From Citrus sinensis (taxonomy: Eukaryota > Streptophyta > Magnoliopsida > Sapindales > Rutaceae): a stretch of 64,000 nucleotides of DNA. The DNA lies in the NCBI RefSeq assembly GCF_022201045.2, contig NC_068556.1, positions 2,520,001-2,584,000 of the forward strand. Reading direction: 5' to 3'. The notes beneath the pieces are model-generated. The model did not search any database and was not told the origin of the DNA. It worked only from the letters and a program-made list of their open reading frames with translations. Positions 23,601 to 34,975 of the stretch are shown here, in pieces; positions within the stretch are counted from its first letter, which is position 1, and the number at the start of each line of letters is the position of its first letter. Position numbers and translations under genes: made by a program.

Positions 23601-25589
23601 GCCAGCAGATGTTAATTCCTGCCGACTGTCACCACATTCACAATGTATAAATCAAGTTCTCTTACAGAAAGACACAGTTGAAAATGATAAACAGAGAAAA
23701 GAATAAGATTATTAAATTCACCTTGGAGTAGAAGATTCAGGCTCCAAAATAACAGTCCCAGACTTGGGCTTGCTTCCACCTGGCAGAGGTGCAGATGAGT
23801 TTTTCTCAGAGAGGCCACCAATAGCATTAATAGAATTCAAAATACCGGGACCTTTAATCCCGGTTCTAGATCCTTCATCAGCAGCTGATTGAGAGATAAT
23901 TGAAGGACCAGCATTGGCATCCCTGAACCTGTTTGTAGGTACTTGATGCATAAAAGGCACTAATTGGCTCCCGCGTAGAGGGTACTGTACAGCAGGGCCA
24001 ACATTCACAGGATTTGTCCGCTCCCATCTAGAAACATTGGCATCAATTCTACTGATATTGGAGGGCTGTAACATAACAGAGGCAGAAGTTGGCCTTAGTT
24101 GCTGCATGCGATAAAACATCTCATCATCTTTGGACCTTTTTGATTGCTCTCCTTCTGCAGCATTTCTAAGAATCTGAACATGACCAACCATTATCAGTGA
24201 AAACAATAACTAATGCCAAATATTGAGCTTCTTGACTAGCATTGCAGTGGAAGAAGAAAATTGTGATAAGATGCCAATGCATACCTTCATCAAATGCATG
24301 TTCTCAGGGTAGTCATGACCCATGAAGCCAGATTCTGAATTACTTCGCTTACTTCCTGCTAATCTGTTGCTAATCTCAGGCCCAGAAACATCGCTCCTTG
24401 TACCATAGAATGGAACCCCCTCAAGATGATTTCCGACCTGCTTTTCTACTAAATTGATGAGAGAAGGTATTAAACTTAGATTTTCATACCCTAGTCCCAG
24501 TCCACAAAACATAAGGACTCAAATTTTAGAAATACAATTACCACAAGAAAGCTTCAACATTAAAAAAGTCCGCCACTGAGGTAGCCAATACAAGAGAGAA
24601 GACAACGAATGACACGAAAACAAAGAGATGCTTAATTAAATATCTCAAACTATGAAGAAAAATTCTCTGAAGAAAATGAATAAATTGCTCAACATTGTCA
24701 ACAGTTTCAACATGCTCATTCCCCAAGAGGTAACAAAAATTAAGTAAAAGAAAACACAAAACACAACATTGTAAAGCCACATCATCCAAAGGCAAAAAGG
24801 CAACAGCAGAGAAAACATTAGCAAAATCAAACAAAAGTTCAAAGCTTTTTGCAAACTCTACAAACCAACTTGAAGAAAATTTTAATGACGCAAAATAAAA
24901 GAGAGAGCTAGAATTCACAGACAAAAGCTAACAAATCCATCACTGACCTCACTAAAACTAATCCATAACAAAGACACCCACCCCCACGACCATGAGAAAG
25001 AGAGAGGGATTGTTACATGACTAAAAGAAAATCAAGGCCACCCATTTAATAACGCACACAAAAACACAGCATGCATCCCTAAACCACAAAAAAGTACAAG
25101 CTTTCCCACTAAACTAGAGAAAGAACAAAAAAAAATTTCCAGCTAGACGATCTATAACACCAGAAGGGGAAAAAAATTGCAAAGCCACTCATCAAAGTAC
25201 AAAAGCAAAAACATATAAAGCAAACATTTTTCACATTATTAGACCAAAAAAAAAAAAAAAGAGAAGACACCCATTTGTGATCAAACCTCAAAGACTTTAA
25301 AAAAAAAAAAAGACTAACCAGAAGCAAGATCAGATGAAGAAGAGATGGGCCCACGGCCACCACCACCAGCAGATGAAGCACCAACTGAAGCCAGAGAGGG
25401 CTCCGAAACGGCAGGCTTTGGAGCCAAAACGACAGGCAAACAATCCGGGGAGGGCTTCATGCCCAGAAAGTCGTATAACATTGGCTTCACCTTCAGTTGC
25501 TGCTGACTGTCACTGCTCTTAGTAATGTTTGTAGCATTGCTGTTGTTGGGTTTGTTTTGTTGAGCCATTACCATTATCAGTACGGCCAT
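20624..25589 (-). CDS. TIFY8: TIFY8 transcriptional regulator
   Basis: Six exons on the minus strand: 25589-25319, 24448-24285, 24173-23722, 23625-23538, 21022-20794, 20700-20624. They encode 426 residues, with all introns GT-AG. The TIFY motif is at residues 308-311 in SAGRQMTIFYGGQAHVFDD. The conserved blocks PMLYDFLGMK, GNHLEGVPFYG, KRSNSESGFMG, NRFRDANAGPSIISQSAADE and GSNGGSWSTTYSPKS identify TIFY8. Like known TIFY8 it has no Jas degron, so it should recruit co-repressors through the TIFY domain without JAZ-type jasmonate-triggered degradation. The last exon (TGGGGIIAKDTRSPNQ, then a stop) is short and follows a 93-base intron; reading through that intron would give a different tail ending at 20741. 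The start is the first in-frame ATG after a TGA; an out-of-frame uORF overlaps it. Intron 4 is 2.5 kb. Confidence 0.92.
22301..22354. repeat. 27-base tandem duplication in TIFY8 intron 4
   Basis: AGCATTGAGGCTTTTATGGC and following bases to 22327 are repeated from 22328 with a period of 27 and few changes. It is intronic, with no evident function. Confidence 0.7.
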
Positions 25590-25639
25590 CTCCTCATCCC
25601 CATTTGACACTGCTGCCGCTGCTTCTGCTTCATAGCTTC
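25580..25639 (-). promoter_or_regulatory. uORF overlapping the TIFY8 start codon
   Basis: Upstream of the TIFY8 ATG on the minus strand an ATG in another frame opens an 18-codon frame (MKQKQRQQCQMGMRRWPY) whose TGA lies just past the main ATG. A leader starting upstream of it would make ribosomes meet this uORF first. A purine-rich GAGA tract (CT-rich on the coding strand) lies further upstream near 25690. Confidence 0.45.
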
Positions 25640-28600
25640 AAAGCCAACAGGAAGAAAAGAAAGCGCGATTTTTGATAAAAGGAAAAGAGAGAGAGAGAGA
25701 ATCAGAGAGCATTAAAAAGCAAAAGGTTCTTACTTTCTCTCTCAGTTGTTTTGCTGCTGTGCTGTGTTGTTCAATTAACTGGAGCATTTAAAAAAAAAAA
25801 AATCTTTTTCTTAATAATTTTTTAACCCTTTTTTTTCCCCAGTCTCAGTGCGAGTGACAGTGTCCGCGTGTCCGGGTGTTGTGTTGTTTTTGCTTTGAGA
25901 ATAAATGTTGTGTTGCAAGTGTTGTGTGTTTTTGTTTTCTTCTTAGTTCTTACAACTTATGAGAGAGAAGTAGAATAATACGAGGTGAGGTTTTTAGATT
26001 TATGGCGCCTCTGTTGCATTACTGTGTGTATTTCCCCTTTTTCCCTTTGGGGGTCCCTCTTCTTTTTGAAATCCTTTTCACCCCCTTGGTAAAAATTTTA
26101 TCCCACCATATCCTTTGAAGCAAATATGAGATACTCAATAGTATTTTACCTCCCAAAAGTTCAATGAAAAAAGAAAAAAAAATGAAGCACCTTTCTCATA
26201 AAGTATTTCAAAAGTTTGTATTTATTATTTGGTGTAATTATATAAATTCAAAATAGTTTAATTAGAACGGAGAAATATTCAGATGAGGTGATTTATCTTA
26301 TTATTATGCTAATGATTGGATATTGTATTAGATATATTTACTTTGAAAATGATCAATCATGATATATTGATATTAATTGAAGCAATAAGAGAGATAATTA
26401 AACATGTAGTATAATTATTAGAAGATCTCACGGAGAAAGTCAATTTTTTTCTCATTTCATTGGCGAGAATAAGACCCTTTTTTTTTCTTTATGAAATGAT
26501 TAGAAAGACCTTTTTAAAATATGATGGGCTTTATTTCTTATCTCATTTATATCTAACTAAGAAGAGTTGTATTTTTTTTAATTTAATAAAGAGATAAAAT
26601 TTGAAGTAGATTCGATTTATTTTGGACTTACATATTCATATTGTGTTATATAAATAAAGACATCTAAGCAAGTATGGTATTCATTTTTTTGCTTTACTAG
26701 CAAATTTTTGGATGAAAAGGCAAAAGATGAACTAAACAAGTACATCAACTAGAAAGCAAGAAGAGTAAGGGGTGGTAAAATGAGATTTGTGTTAGTGGCC
26801 AATCATCAATGGCTAGAGAGAGAGAGAGAGAGAGATGAATATTGAAGCATTTGATTCTCTTCCATTTCAGGAATGTTGACTGCTCTCCATTGATTCCCTT
26901 CTTCTTACCATTTAATCATAGCCGTTTATTTCCCACTTTGGTCTTCGTGTTAGCACTCAACCTCTTTTGCCAAAATTGACCTTCACTCCCGAGAATTTTT
27001 ACTCCAACAGACAAGCTGAAACATTTCGTAACCATTTTCAATAAAAAAAATTTTAAAATTCAAATATTTAAAGACTTTAGAGAAATTTACGGAATTAGCT
27101 TTAACTCAGGGTCAATTTATGAAAGTGAATCACTAGCCCTTCTATTATTTTAGTAACTAAAATAGAAGTAAATGCCCCCAATTAATAAGTCGTTTTAGAA
27201 AAATAGTTAACTTGTTGGTTGGTTGCTTCTAGATTGAAGATGGAGCACTCAATATGTTAATACTTAATAGCCTATTTGATTGTGCGTCGGTTAAGGCTCA
27301 AAATAATTCTATGCTGATTGTTTGTCCAGCACAACGAATTAATTCTTATATTTATATCCAAAACACTAATTTAAATACTTGAAAGAAAAAAAATATATTA
27401 TTTTTGTAAAAAAAAAAAAACCTTATTTTTAGGTCATTTTCATAAATTTCTCAAAATCAAGTGAGAGATCATCAAATACGTTTAATATATACACCCTATA
27501 CTATATGTATATTAGTAAAAAAGTTTGGCAAGGATTAAATTATTTTTTATTCTTCTATGATAATGTTACTATGTTGTATTTTTCCTTAAATCCAAAAAAA
27601 AAAAAAAAAATCATCGTTCCAAATGTGGATATCATCATATCAGTAACTTTATTAAGTAACTATGCATGTTTATATAAACAAAACCTAAAGACAACGTATA
27701 AAATAATAAAAAGTCGGTCATCTTTATTTGTTAGATCATCATCTAAAATGTGAATTGATTCAAGTGATTGTGATTATTCTTTGACTATTGATACTGAACA
27801 GAGAGGCCCCAATTGGTCAATATTAGTTCGGTTTATAATCGATTAAATGTTGATTGTCCCAATCAACGTTTAATTTCATCATTAAAAGAAAGGCTAACTT
27901 GATAATTTCGATTAAAAAATCACATTGATATCAAAGAAAATATAATTGTTAAGCTTAGGATATTCATAATCACATGTCCGGTGTCCCACAAGATCGTGAT
28001 GATATGATATCACTATAACTTTTGGACAAAACACTTAACTTCAAAATAATCAAACACAAGATATGACTCTCAGTCATTCACTCGAAATTGTTATTATTTA
28101 GGTCTGACTATTTTGAAACCGCTCTAAACTAAAACATTCCTTCATAATCACACGATTAAAGTTATAATGTATTTTTTACTAGTTATAACTTTATGTGTGT
28201 GACTGAAATTCATGCTCGACTATAGATTAGCTCAAACGTAACCATAACCTATTATTTATTACCCAAATCTGCAATTGTATTTATTTCCTTTATTAAAAAA
28301 ATAATAATGTTAGTGTCAGCTGATATTATTATTAAGAAAAGTAAAAATATTAATATCGATAATATCGCAGAAATGCTTAGGTACCGTAATACCGATGCCT
28401 TGCATGTATGTAACAACTGGAGAAAAAATATACTTCTGATTCGGCAAATTGCCGACCGCACTCCAAATCCAATCATGCGCAAAAAGTCACAAATCCACCA
28501 AAGTTTTGCCAACAAATCCAAAAATAATAATCACGCCTTTGAGGGTTATCAATTTTTATTATATGTAAATTAATTCAATAATCTTAACTTAATTAATCTC

Positions 28601-29167
28601 TTCAACCAATCCACAGAAAACTCAAAGCACAGAACCTAATATTAATAACGTTGAATTCGGTTACTTGGTTAGATTCAATTCATATTCCCCATGATCAGAA
28701 ATGGATAAGTAGAACCCAGAAACCTCTGGTCATATGGTAACAATAACATTACTCGAAATTATGGGACTAAGAGTGGGCGTGTTCGGGCTCTGTTCACAAA
28801 ATTCATTTTCTAAAGGCCCCAACTCGAAGGAAAATCTGAACCGATTCCTGTATCACAACTGGGTTTGGTTCGATTTGAGTCGACTCGTTTGTTGTTATGT
28901 TATGGCGCTTTCGTCAAGTTTGTTGTTACACTCATCAAGTTGTCTATTACAGTGACAAACAACATACAACAATTGTAAGATGATCTTTATAAGGAATAAG
29001 GCAAAATATATATATATAAATCGGAACAATGAGACCCCACCAATAATATGGCGTCAAATCTTGAAAGAAAGAAGAGATTGCATCAACATCATGCGTGTAT
29101 CAGTTGGTGTTTCTTACACATCTCAAATATTCCTAAGTGGCCCGTATAATCTGTCAACTAATACATA
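25640..29167. other. Intergenic: TIFY8 promoter, GA repeat, AT-rich DNA
   Basis: The left end is the promoter side of TIFY8. A (GA)n microsatellite lies at 26815-26835 and a poly(A) run near 27591-27609. Overlapping open frames at 28252-28573 on both strands are AT-driven, and no family is recognised. No tRNA gene is seen. Confidence 0.5.
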
Positions 29168-29475
29168 ATTGAATCAAATTCCCTGCCAATGGGCGCCACA
29201 TGAATTTCGAGAAGTGAGTTTTACAGCGAATATGCAATGCAGATGAAACAACGACTGATGAATATGGGCATCAAAGTTTTGATGCAAACGAGCAAAACAC
29301 TTAAGTCAAAAAATGATATAATCAAACCACTGAAAAAGGGCACTATGCATAGCACTAAAAAATATGTGGAATCCAACATCTAATTTAAATGCGAAACATT
29401 CAGGTCGCATGAATGTGAAGTTTTTCCACATACCCTGCCGATATAATTGCCTCAGAATCTTTTGGCACGATTAAT
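29168..29475 (+). repeat. Dispersed repeat, copy 1
   Basis: About 308 bases, beginning TTGAATCAAATTCCCTGCCA, recur at 32805-33094 in the same orientation with substitutions and small indels (shared GGGCGCCACAT, CGACTGATGAATATGGGC, GGAATCCAACATC). The two copies flank the SOAR1-like gene. Nature unknown. Confidence 0.65.
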
Positions 29476-30160
29476 ACACTGTTCGGAGAACAGAGAGTAT
29501 TCCAAATAAATCCAAAGAGGCATGGCTGAACTAAGGATGAGGTGTGCTGCCCGGTAAGCACAGGCAGGCAGTGAGTGATGGAGAAAGTTATCCAAAGACA
29601 AGCAGCTGATGGACCCAAATATCAGTTTTCAGAACAGATATGATCCACTAACAATATATCCTAATCATAAGACAAAGGTCCCCTATAATTGGCATAAAAG
29701 ATAAGGCAGATTCAAACACTGTAAAGGAAAGAGGCCAGTAAATTTTAGCAAACTCTGTAAATCAGTGAATTTTGAACTCATGGACTATAGTCTGCGAGAA
29801 AGCAGGTAACATGTAAAAGGCTCATTTTATTACATGTTTATTGAATAAAATTCTTACAATGAACTCTAGAATTTCCATTCTGTGAGTCAACTGTTATTAT
29901 TTGCCTGAAACTTAGCCACAAGATTTCTGCACAACCAATCATTCACTGAAACTAGCATGATCTTCCAAAATTTCCAACTTGTAAATAAAATTGTGCCACA
30001 AAAAATGCTCCAAACATTTTCCCAAATTGATGGCAAGCAGTCATCCACTTCACCTGGATTTTAAGACTTTTTTCAGTGTTTGCAGCTTCATGTCTCCTTA
30101 GCTCTTCTACTGATCTTTTATCAGCCAGTTTGCACTTGAAAAAGCAGTGTCAAGTGAACT
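29476..30160. other. Intergenic / probable 3' UTR of the SOAR1-like gene
   Basis: No exon is supported apart from the post-stop tail listed with the SOAR1-like gene, which lies to the right. Confidence 0.45.
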
Positions 30161-30262
30161 TTAATGCTTAACAAGTTCTCTTGGGTCTTTACATGCCTTT
30201 AGTATATGAGACATTGTTTCTGCTTTCTGCATTGTAGGTCTTCTCCTTGCATCTGAAGCATT
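30161..30262 (-). pseudogene. Conserved C-terminal tail of the SOAR1-like gene, behind an in-frame stop
   Basis: Directly after the TAA (30263-30265) the same frame stays open for 33 codons (NASDARRRPTMQ, KAETMSHILKACKDPRELVK) before a second TAA at 30161-30163. This matches the C-terminal region I recall in Arabidopsis At5g11310 (RAEAMSDVLKGCRNPRKLVK), so the ancestral protein most likely extended through it. One base change (TAA from AAA or similar) would explain the break. Sequencing error or a recent allele are both possible. Confidence 0.6.
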
Positions 30263-32132
30263 TTAATCTTTACAGCGTGAATCCAGCAGCTCCATTGAAC
30301 GAGGCACAGAAGACATCACATTGCATAGTTTCTGTGCCAGGGCAGTCATTCCTCGTTTTTTGAACTCATCATTCAACCTCTTGAAAGTGAGGTAGTGAGG
30401 AACTAGACCCCTGCGAATCATATCTTCAAACTCTGCAGAAGCCTCATCAAATTTGTACATTCTACAAAGCAAATGAATCAACATAGTGCTGGTATCTAAG
30501 TCGATATCACATCCTCTACATTTCATTTCCTTGCTTACTTGAATTGCTAAGTCTAACTTGTCCTCCTTACACAATATCTTTAACAGAATATGGTAAGTAA
30601 GCCGATCAGGAGTATACCCAGATTCAATCATCTTCCTGTAAAGGTTCATTGCATCCTCAACTTTCCCAAATTTCGAAAAGTACCTAAAAAAATAGTTATA
30701 GGTTGTAGGAGATGGTAGGAAACCCCTGCTAATCATCATTTTAAGGATCTTACTAGCTCCTTCAAGATCGCCTGCCTTACAATAACCCTTCACCAAAGAA
30801 GTGTAAGTGACCATTGTGGGGCCGGGTTCACACACTAAAAACCGTTCCATCATTCCTGACACTTCTTCAAACCTGCCTGCTTCCACTAACCCATCAATTA
30901 CAGTATTATAAACTATGGCATTTGGCTCGATTCCTTCCTTCCTCATTTCTTTCACCAACCGAATCGCCCGGTCAACACGGCGCAGTCGACAGTATCCCTC
31001 AACAAGAGTACCATACGTAACAACATTTGGTGTCACATTCTCCTTTCTCATTTCCAACCAAAATCTCTCTGCATCTTTTACATTTTTGGACCTAAACCAC
31101 CCATTTAATAGTATATTATAGACCCGAACTGTTGGAGCCCAGCTTTGGTCCAACTCCTTTCTTTTATGAAAATACTCTGAAGCTGCCTTAACACGCCCTT
31201 GTTTACAAAGTGAATCCAATAAAATCTCAAACAAACTCGCTCCTGAATCAAAATTCTTAACCATATCTAAATTATTTGCAAATTCAAATGTCCAAATTGC
31301 AGCTTCAACCATACCTGAACCAAATCACCAATGCTCCATAACATAAGGATCAAGTCTAGAAGCCGAAAAATTCAATTCCAAATCACATTAAGCAATAAGA
31401 TGTAAAAGACACCAAAGTTCAATCATCCTTGTCCAAGTTACATGGAAAAAAAAAAATCAAATACCATAATTAATATAAAGTGTGTATTTGAAATTAAGAA
31501 GCTAATGATTTAAATCAACAGCTACTATAAGTCCTGAGTTTGAATTACAAACACATCTTAAAATTCTAAATTCGAAATAATGCTAAAAAAAATCATTTTT
31601 TTTTTCATAATCAAATGTAGTTTACCATACCAGCTCGTGCGTACCGCCTGATCAAAATGACAAACGTGTCCTTAGAAACAAAATCAGGTACCTCATGACC
31701 ACCGATCTTATCGAGCAACAAACACCAAGCGGAATCAAACTCTTTGGCTTTAGCAAGAACTTTGATCATGCAATTAAACAGCGCCGCAGAGCATTTAAAC
31801 TCCGGCTTGCTCTCGGCCCAGCGAAACAAAGTGTGCAGCAGTTTAGGAGAATGGTCAAAGTGTTCGAATACAGCAAGCAGCAGAGCCGGTTCCGGTTCGA
31901 CGCCGGTCTGGTTTAATTCGGACTCGAGAGATGGGCCGGATGAGATGGCAGGGTTTCGGAGGAGACCGGAAATGACGGAGAAGTCGGTTTGAGAGAAATT
32001 GTGGGGTGGGGTGGACGGAGGAATGAGAGTGTTGACTGGAACGGAGAGACATGCTTGGTCGGAGAAGAGCTTGCGAAACGGCGAGTACAGAGAGACGTGA
32101 GTGTGGCTGCCGCGCCTGAGGATGTTCATCAT
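30263..32132 (-). CDS. SOAR1: P-class PPR protein, SOAR1 (At5g11310) homologue
   Basis: Two exons, 32132-31631 and 31314-30263, joined across a GT-AG intron at RYARAG/MVEAAIW, give 517 residues. The body is a run of PPR motifs (VRVYNILLNGWFRSKN, PNVVTYGTLVEGYCRLRRV, TMVTYTSLVKGYCKAGDLEG, DRLTYHILLKILCKEDK). LLNGWFRS, MERF.VCE.GPT.VTY.SLVK and GASKILKMM agree with Arabidopsis At5g11310, named SOAR1 there: a cytosol/nucleus PPR protein that dampens abscisic-acid signalling, although databases often predict mitochondria. The N-terminal 45 residues are Arg/Ser-rich and could be an organelle presequence. The frame ends at ELLDSRCKD, and a conserved tail continues in frame after the stop (separate entry). 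Orthology rests on recalled motifs; the hormone role is inference. Confidence 0.85.
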
Positions 32133-32265
32133 ATCGTACGGTAATCAATAACGGTTCAATTTTGCAGCCGGAATTTGAAGATTAGCCGTCAGCGCGACAT
32201 GTGGGTTAAGCACAAATTACCAATGTATCCCTCCCCATGAGAGAAACAGTTATTATCAAAATTTT

Positions 32266-32385
32266 CCCTATAGTTTATGAAAATAATAAACTAATCTTTC
32301 GGTTATTGTTTGTCTCGAGTTGGTCCGTACTCTAATTTTTCATACATATAAAAACAATCTACGCTTCAACTCCATCACATTCACA
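32266..32385 (+). repeat. Dispersed repeat pair, copy 1
   Basis: About 115 bases from CCCTATAGTTTATGAAAATA to CCATCACATTCACAGCC are repeated in direct orientation at 34399-34512. Copies diverge by scattered substitutions. It is an unidentified dispersed element, possibly a MITE remnant. Confidence 0.55.
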
Positions 32386-32804
32386 GCCCCATGCTAAACA
32401 ATAATCATAGTCTAAAGTCGTTGTGAGTAATTGAATACTTAAATCTCTTATATTCAATGTAATACGTCAAATTAATTAAAGTATTAAATAATATTAGGTA
32501 TTAACATTTGAGTTCCAATTAATGTAACATTTATCAATTAAATAATAAAACAAAGTAATAAGTAATTTCACATTCATCATCTAATAAATAAGTGACATAT
32601 AAAATTAAGACTCAAGTTGAACTCAAATGTTAAAAACTCTTACACTATTATTTTGAATATGCTACTTAAAAGTGTGCAAAAAAACCCCACAACCCAACTC
32701 AAATCCAAACTAAATTAAGTAGTTTGGGTTAATTTGAATGGGTTAGAGTTTTAGTTTAAACACTTTATTTGGTTAAGGGTTGGGTTCAACTCTTCTATAT
32801 AATT

Positions 32805-33094
32805 ATTTGAATCAAATTCCTGCTAATGGGCGCCACATAAATTTTCAAGAGTTGAGTTTACAGCGAGCGAATATGCAAAGCTGACGAAACCACGACTGAT
32901 GAAGTAAACTGATGAATATGGGCAAAGCGTCAAAGTTATGATATGAAAGAGCGAAATGGCTGTAAAATTTAGTCAAAGGAATGATATAATGAAACCATTG
33001 AAAAATTGCACCATGTCTTGTACTAGAAACGCGGAATCCAACATCGGGTAACATGAATTCCAAGATTGCCTCGTGTTCTTTTGGTGTGATTAAA
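32805..33094 (+). repeat. Dispersed repeat, copy 2
   Basis: Second copy of the element at 29168-29475, in the same orientation, with a short insertion duplicating part of GACTGATGAA. Together the copies bracket the SOAR1-like gene. Confidence 0.65.
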
Positions 33095-34398
33095 TCTTAA
33101 TCAATCATGAGGTGTGACTCTTCTCTCAAAATATATATTTTTGTTAAATAAGTAAATGTGATTCGATTCAGAATAACAAAATTAATTGATATTGATTTGA
33201 TGGACATTGATTTTATGAAGAAACGAAACAATATTAGCAATAATTTGAATCACAAATAGGTATGAAATTCTTTAATTTATATTTTATTTTAAATTTCTTT
33301 TCTTTTCTTTTCGAAATTGATAGAGAGATACATCCAAAACCTGCAGGTAAACTCCACACGCATTTGAAAAAGATCTTTAACAATCATCATCGTCGTCAAA
33401 CTGATCTTTCTTGGACGTAGATGAAGGCTTTGGTGGGCTCCTTCCCTTCTTCTTAAAGAACTATAAAAAGGATAGAACAAGTGAAACATGAAATGGGTTT
33501 TTATGCTGAACACTAATTACATTGCCTGTGCCTGCCTCCTCAATTCGGATTCCGCGATATATACTTCTCTCGGTCAGAATCAGAAAGATGATGATTATAG
33601 TTAAATACGGATATCATAATTACTTCCCAAGACTTTTTATCAACAAAGAGGAATATATTTTGAACAGCACCCCGCATGTTCTGGACACAACCAAGAGATC
33701 ACTGGAATCAGGTTTGTAGGCAACCTTTTCAGGCTCTGAACAGAAGACAACAGAATATATGCAGTCCGACTAAAAGAGCAAGGTGCCAGAGGCTCTCCTC
33801 AATTGATGAGCATAGAATATATAACAACCCCTCAAAAGTTCAACCAATCGGGAGTTCAGAAACAACTCCTGCTACAGCTTCACGCTTTAATTCTCCCGGA
33901 GTCTTTTAGATAGAAATGTCCTTAGTGCAATAAACAGATGAAGGCATTGAATGACTGACTGTAAGATGGCATTAATAATGTCTTCACTTTTGAAAGCTTC
34001 ATGTATCAAATCACTATAATATTTTGATTTTTAATTGTTATTGTCTTTAATTACAAGTTAAATGCGGATATGATCATAAAACTATTCTATTGATCTTTGT
34101 TATTGGTATAGACTTAGCAAGTAGGCGACCTTTTAACATCAACCAAAGGGGGGAAAAAAATAAGAAGAAAAAATGTGATTTTTGTGTGTTTATTTCTCCT
34201 TTAAGTCTTTGTTCAGTTATCTATTTTTGTGTTTTCTTGAGTTTCTTTGTGATTCTGCAGTAAGAAAGGATTTTTTTTTTTCCTTCTTCTTCCCTATTCG
34301 GAAGGATGAGAATGGGTTTTAAATTTTCGAAAAAGATTTTATAATTTTGCCTACAAATTTCGAAAAGAGATTGTTGTTATATATATTAAAAAAAAAAG
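33095..34398. other. Intergenic, no gene seen
   Basis: Open frames at 33522-33909 on the plus strand do not resemble a known family. No splice-supported exon, tRNA or repeat was recognised. Confidence 0.45.
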
Positions 34399-34512
34399 CC
34401 CTATTGTTTATGAAAATAACAAACTAAAGTTTCATTTATTGTGTGCCTCAAGTTAGTCCCTAGTCTATTATTTTTTTATAAAAGTACTGTGCACTCCAAT
34501 TCCATCACGCCC
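34399..34512 (+). repeat. Dispersed repeat pair, copy 2
   Basis: Direct-orientation counterpart of 32266-32385: CCCTATTGTTTATGAAAATA to CCATCACGCCC. Confidence 0.55.
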
Positions 34513-34663
34513 AAAATTAAACTGATAATGCTGCGTATAAATCGCAAAGCCTTGACGTAGAGAGTAGATGCAGAGGAGCCTAAGTGTATATTGAGTAAAT
34601 TTATCCTTTTAACTCGAGTCATTTTGTTTTCCCCATATTTTATTGAAATCTTGGGTTCTATTT

Positions 34664-34962
34664 TTTTTTTTTTATTATATGAGACTATTGCTCAAACTAT
34701 AACTCATATTACATGAGACTATAATTGATATTTACAAATCAGATTATTACTGGGACCAACTTTCATCAATCCTAATGGAGTGCTACCCAAATTTTAACCC
34801 TCACAAATATTCAAGAAATGTCTACTCCTCACACTTGGGTAAGGAGAAAACTGTCTTCACTCAAATTTAATTGAGGAAGAAAATACCCCACAATGCATTT
34901 GTGGGGGTTCGAACTGCTGCCCTCTAACTTGGAGGGTAGCAGCCATGTTTGGCCGAGTGGCT
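34664..34962 (-). mobile_element. tRNA-derived SINE with 13-bp target-site duplication
   Basis: Read on the minus strand, the element begins CCACTCGGCC, has a box-B-like GTTCGAAC about 55 bases in, then CCCCCACAAATGCATTGTGG, and ends in a poly(A) tail (poly(T) at 34661-34673 on the plus strand). TTGGGTTCTATTT occurs exactly at both edges, 34651-34663 and 34963-34975, as a target-site duplication. The head resembles the element at 43161-43479 and the body resembles 42437-42710. Confidence 0.75.
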
Positions 34963-34975
34963 TTGGGTTCTATTT

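Noticed and set aside
24538-24924. Minus-strand 128-codon frame within the first TIFY8 intron
   Set aside because: It lies in an intron, is Phe/Leu-rich from T-rich DNA, and has no family resemblance.
25590-25610. Seven extra N-terminal residues for TIFY8
   Set aside because: That frame begins at GTG, not ATG, and an in-frame TGA lies upstream; the first in-frame ATG is at 25589.
28252-28573. Overlapping 88-89-codon frames on both strands
   Set aside because: AT-rich composition, no family signature, no splice context, and open on both strands by chance.
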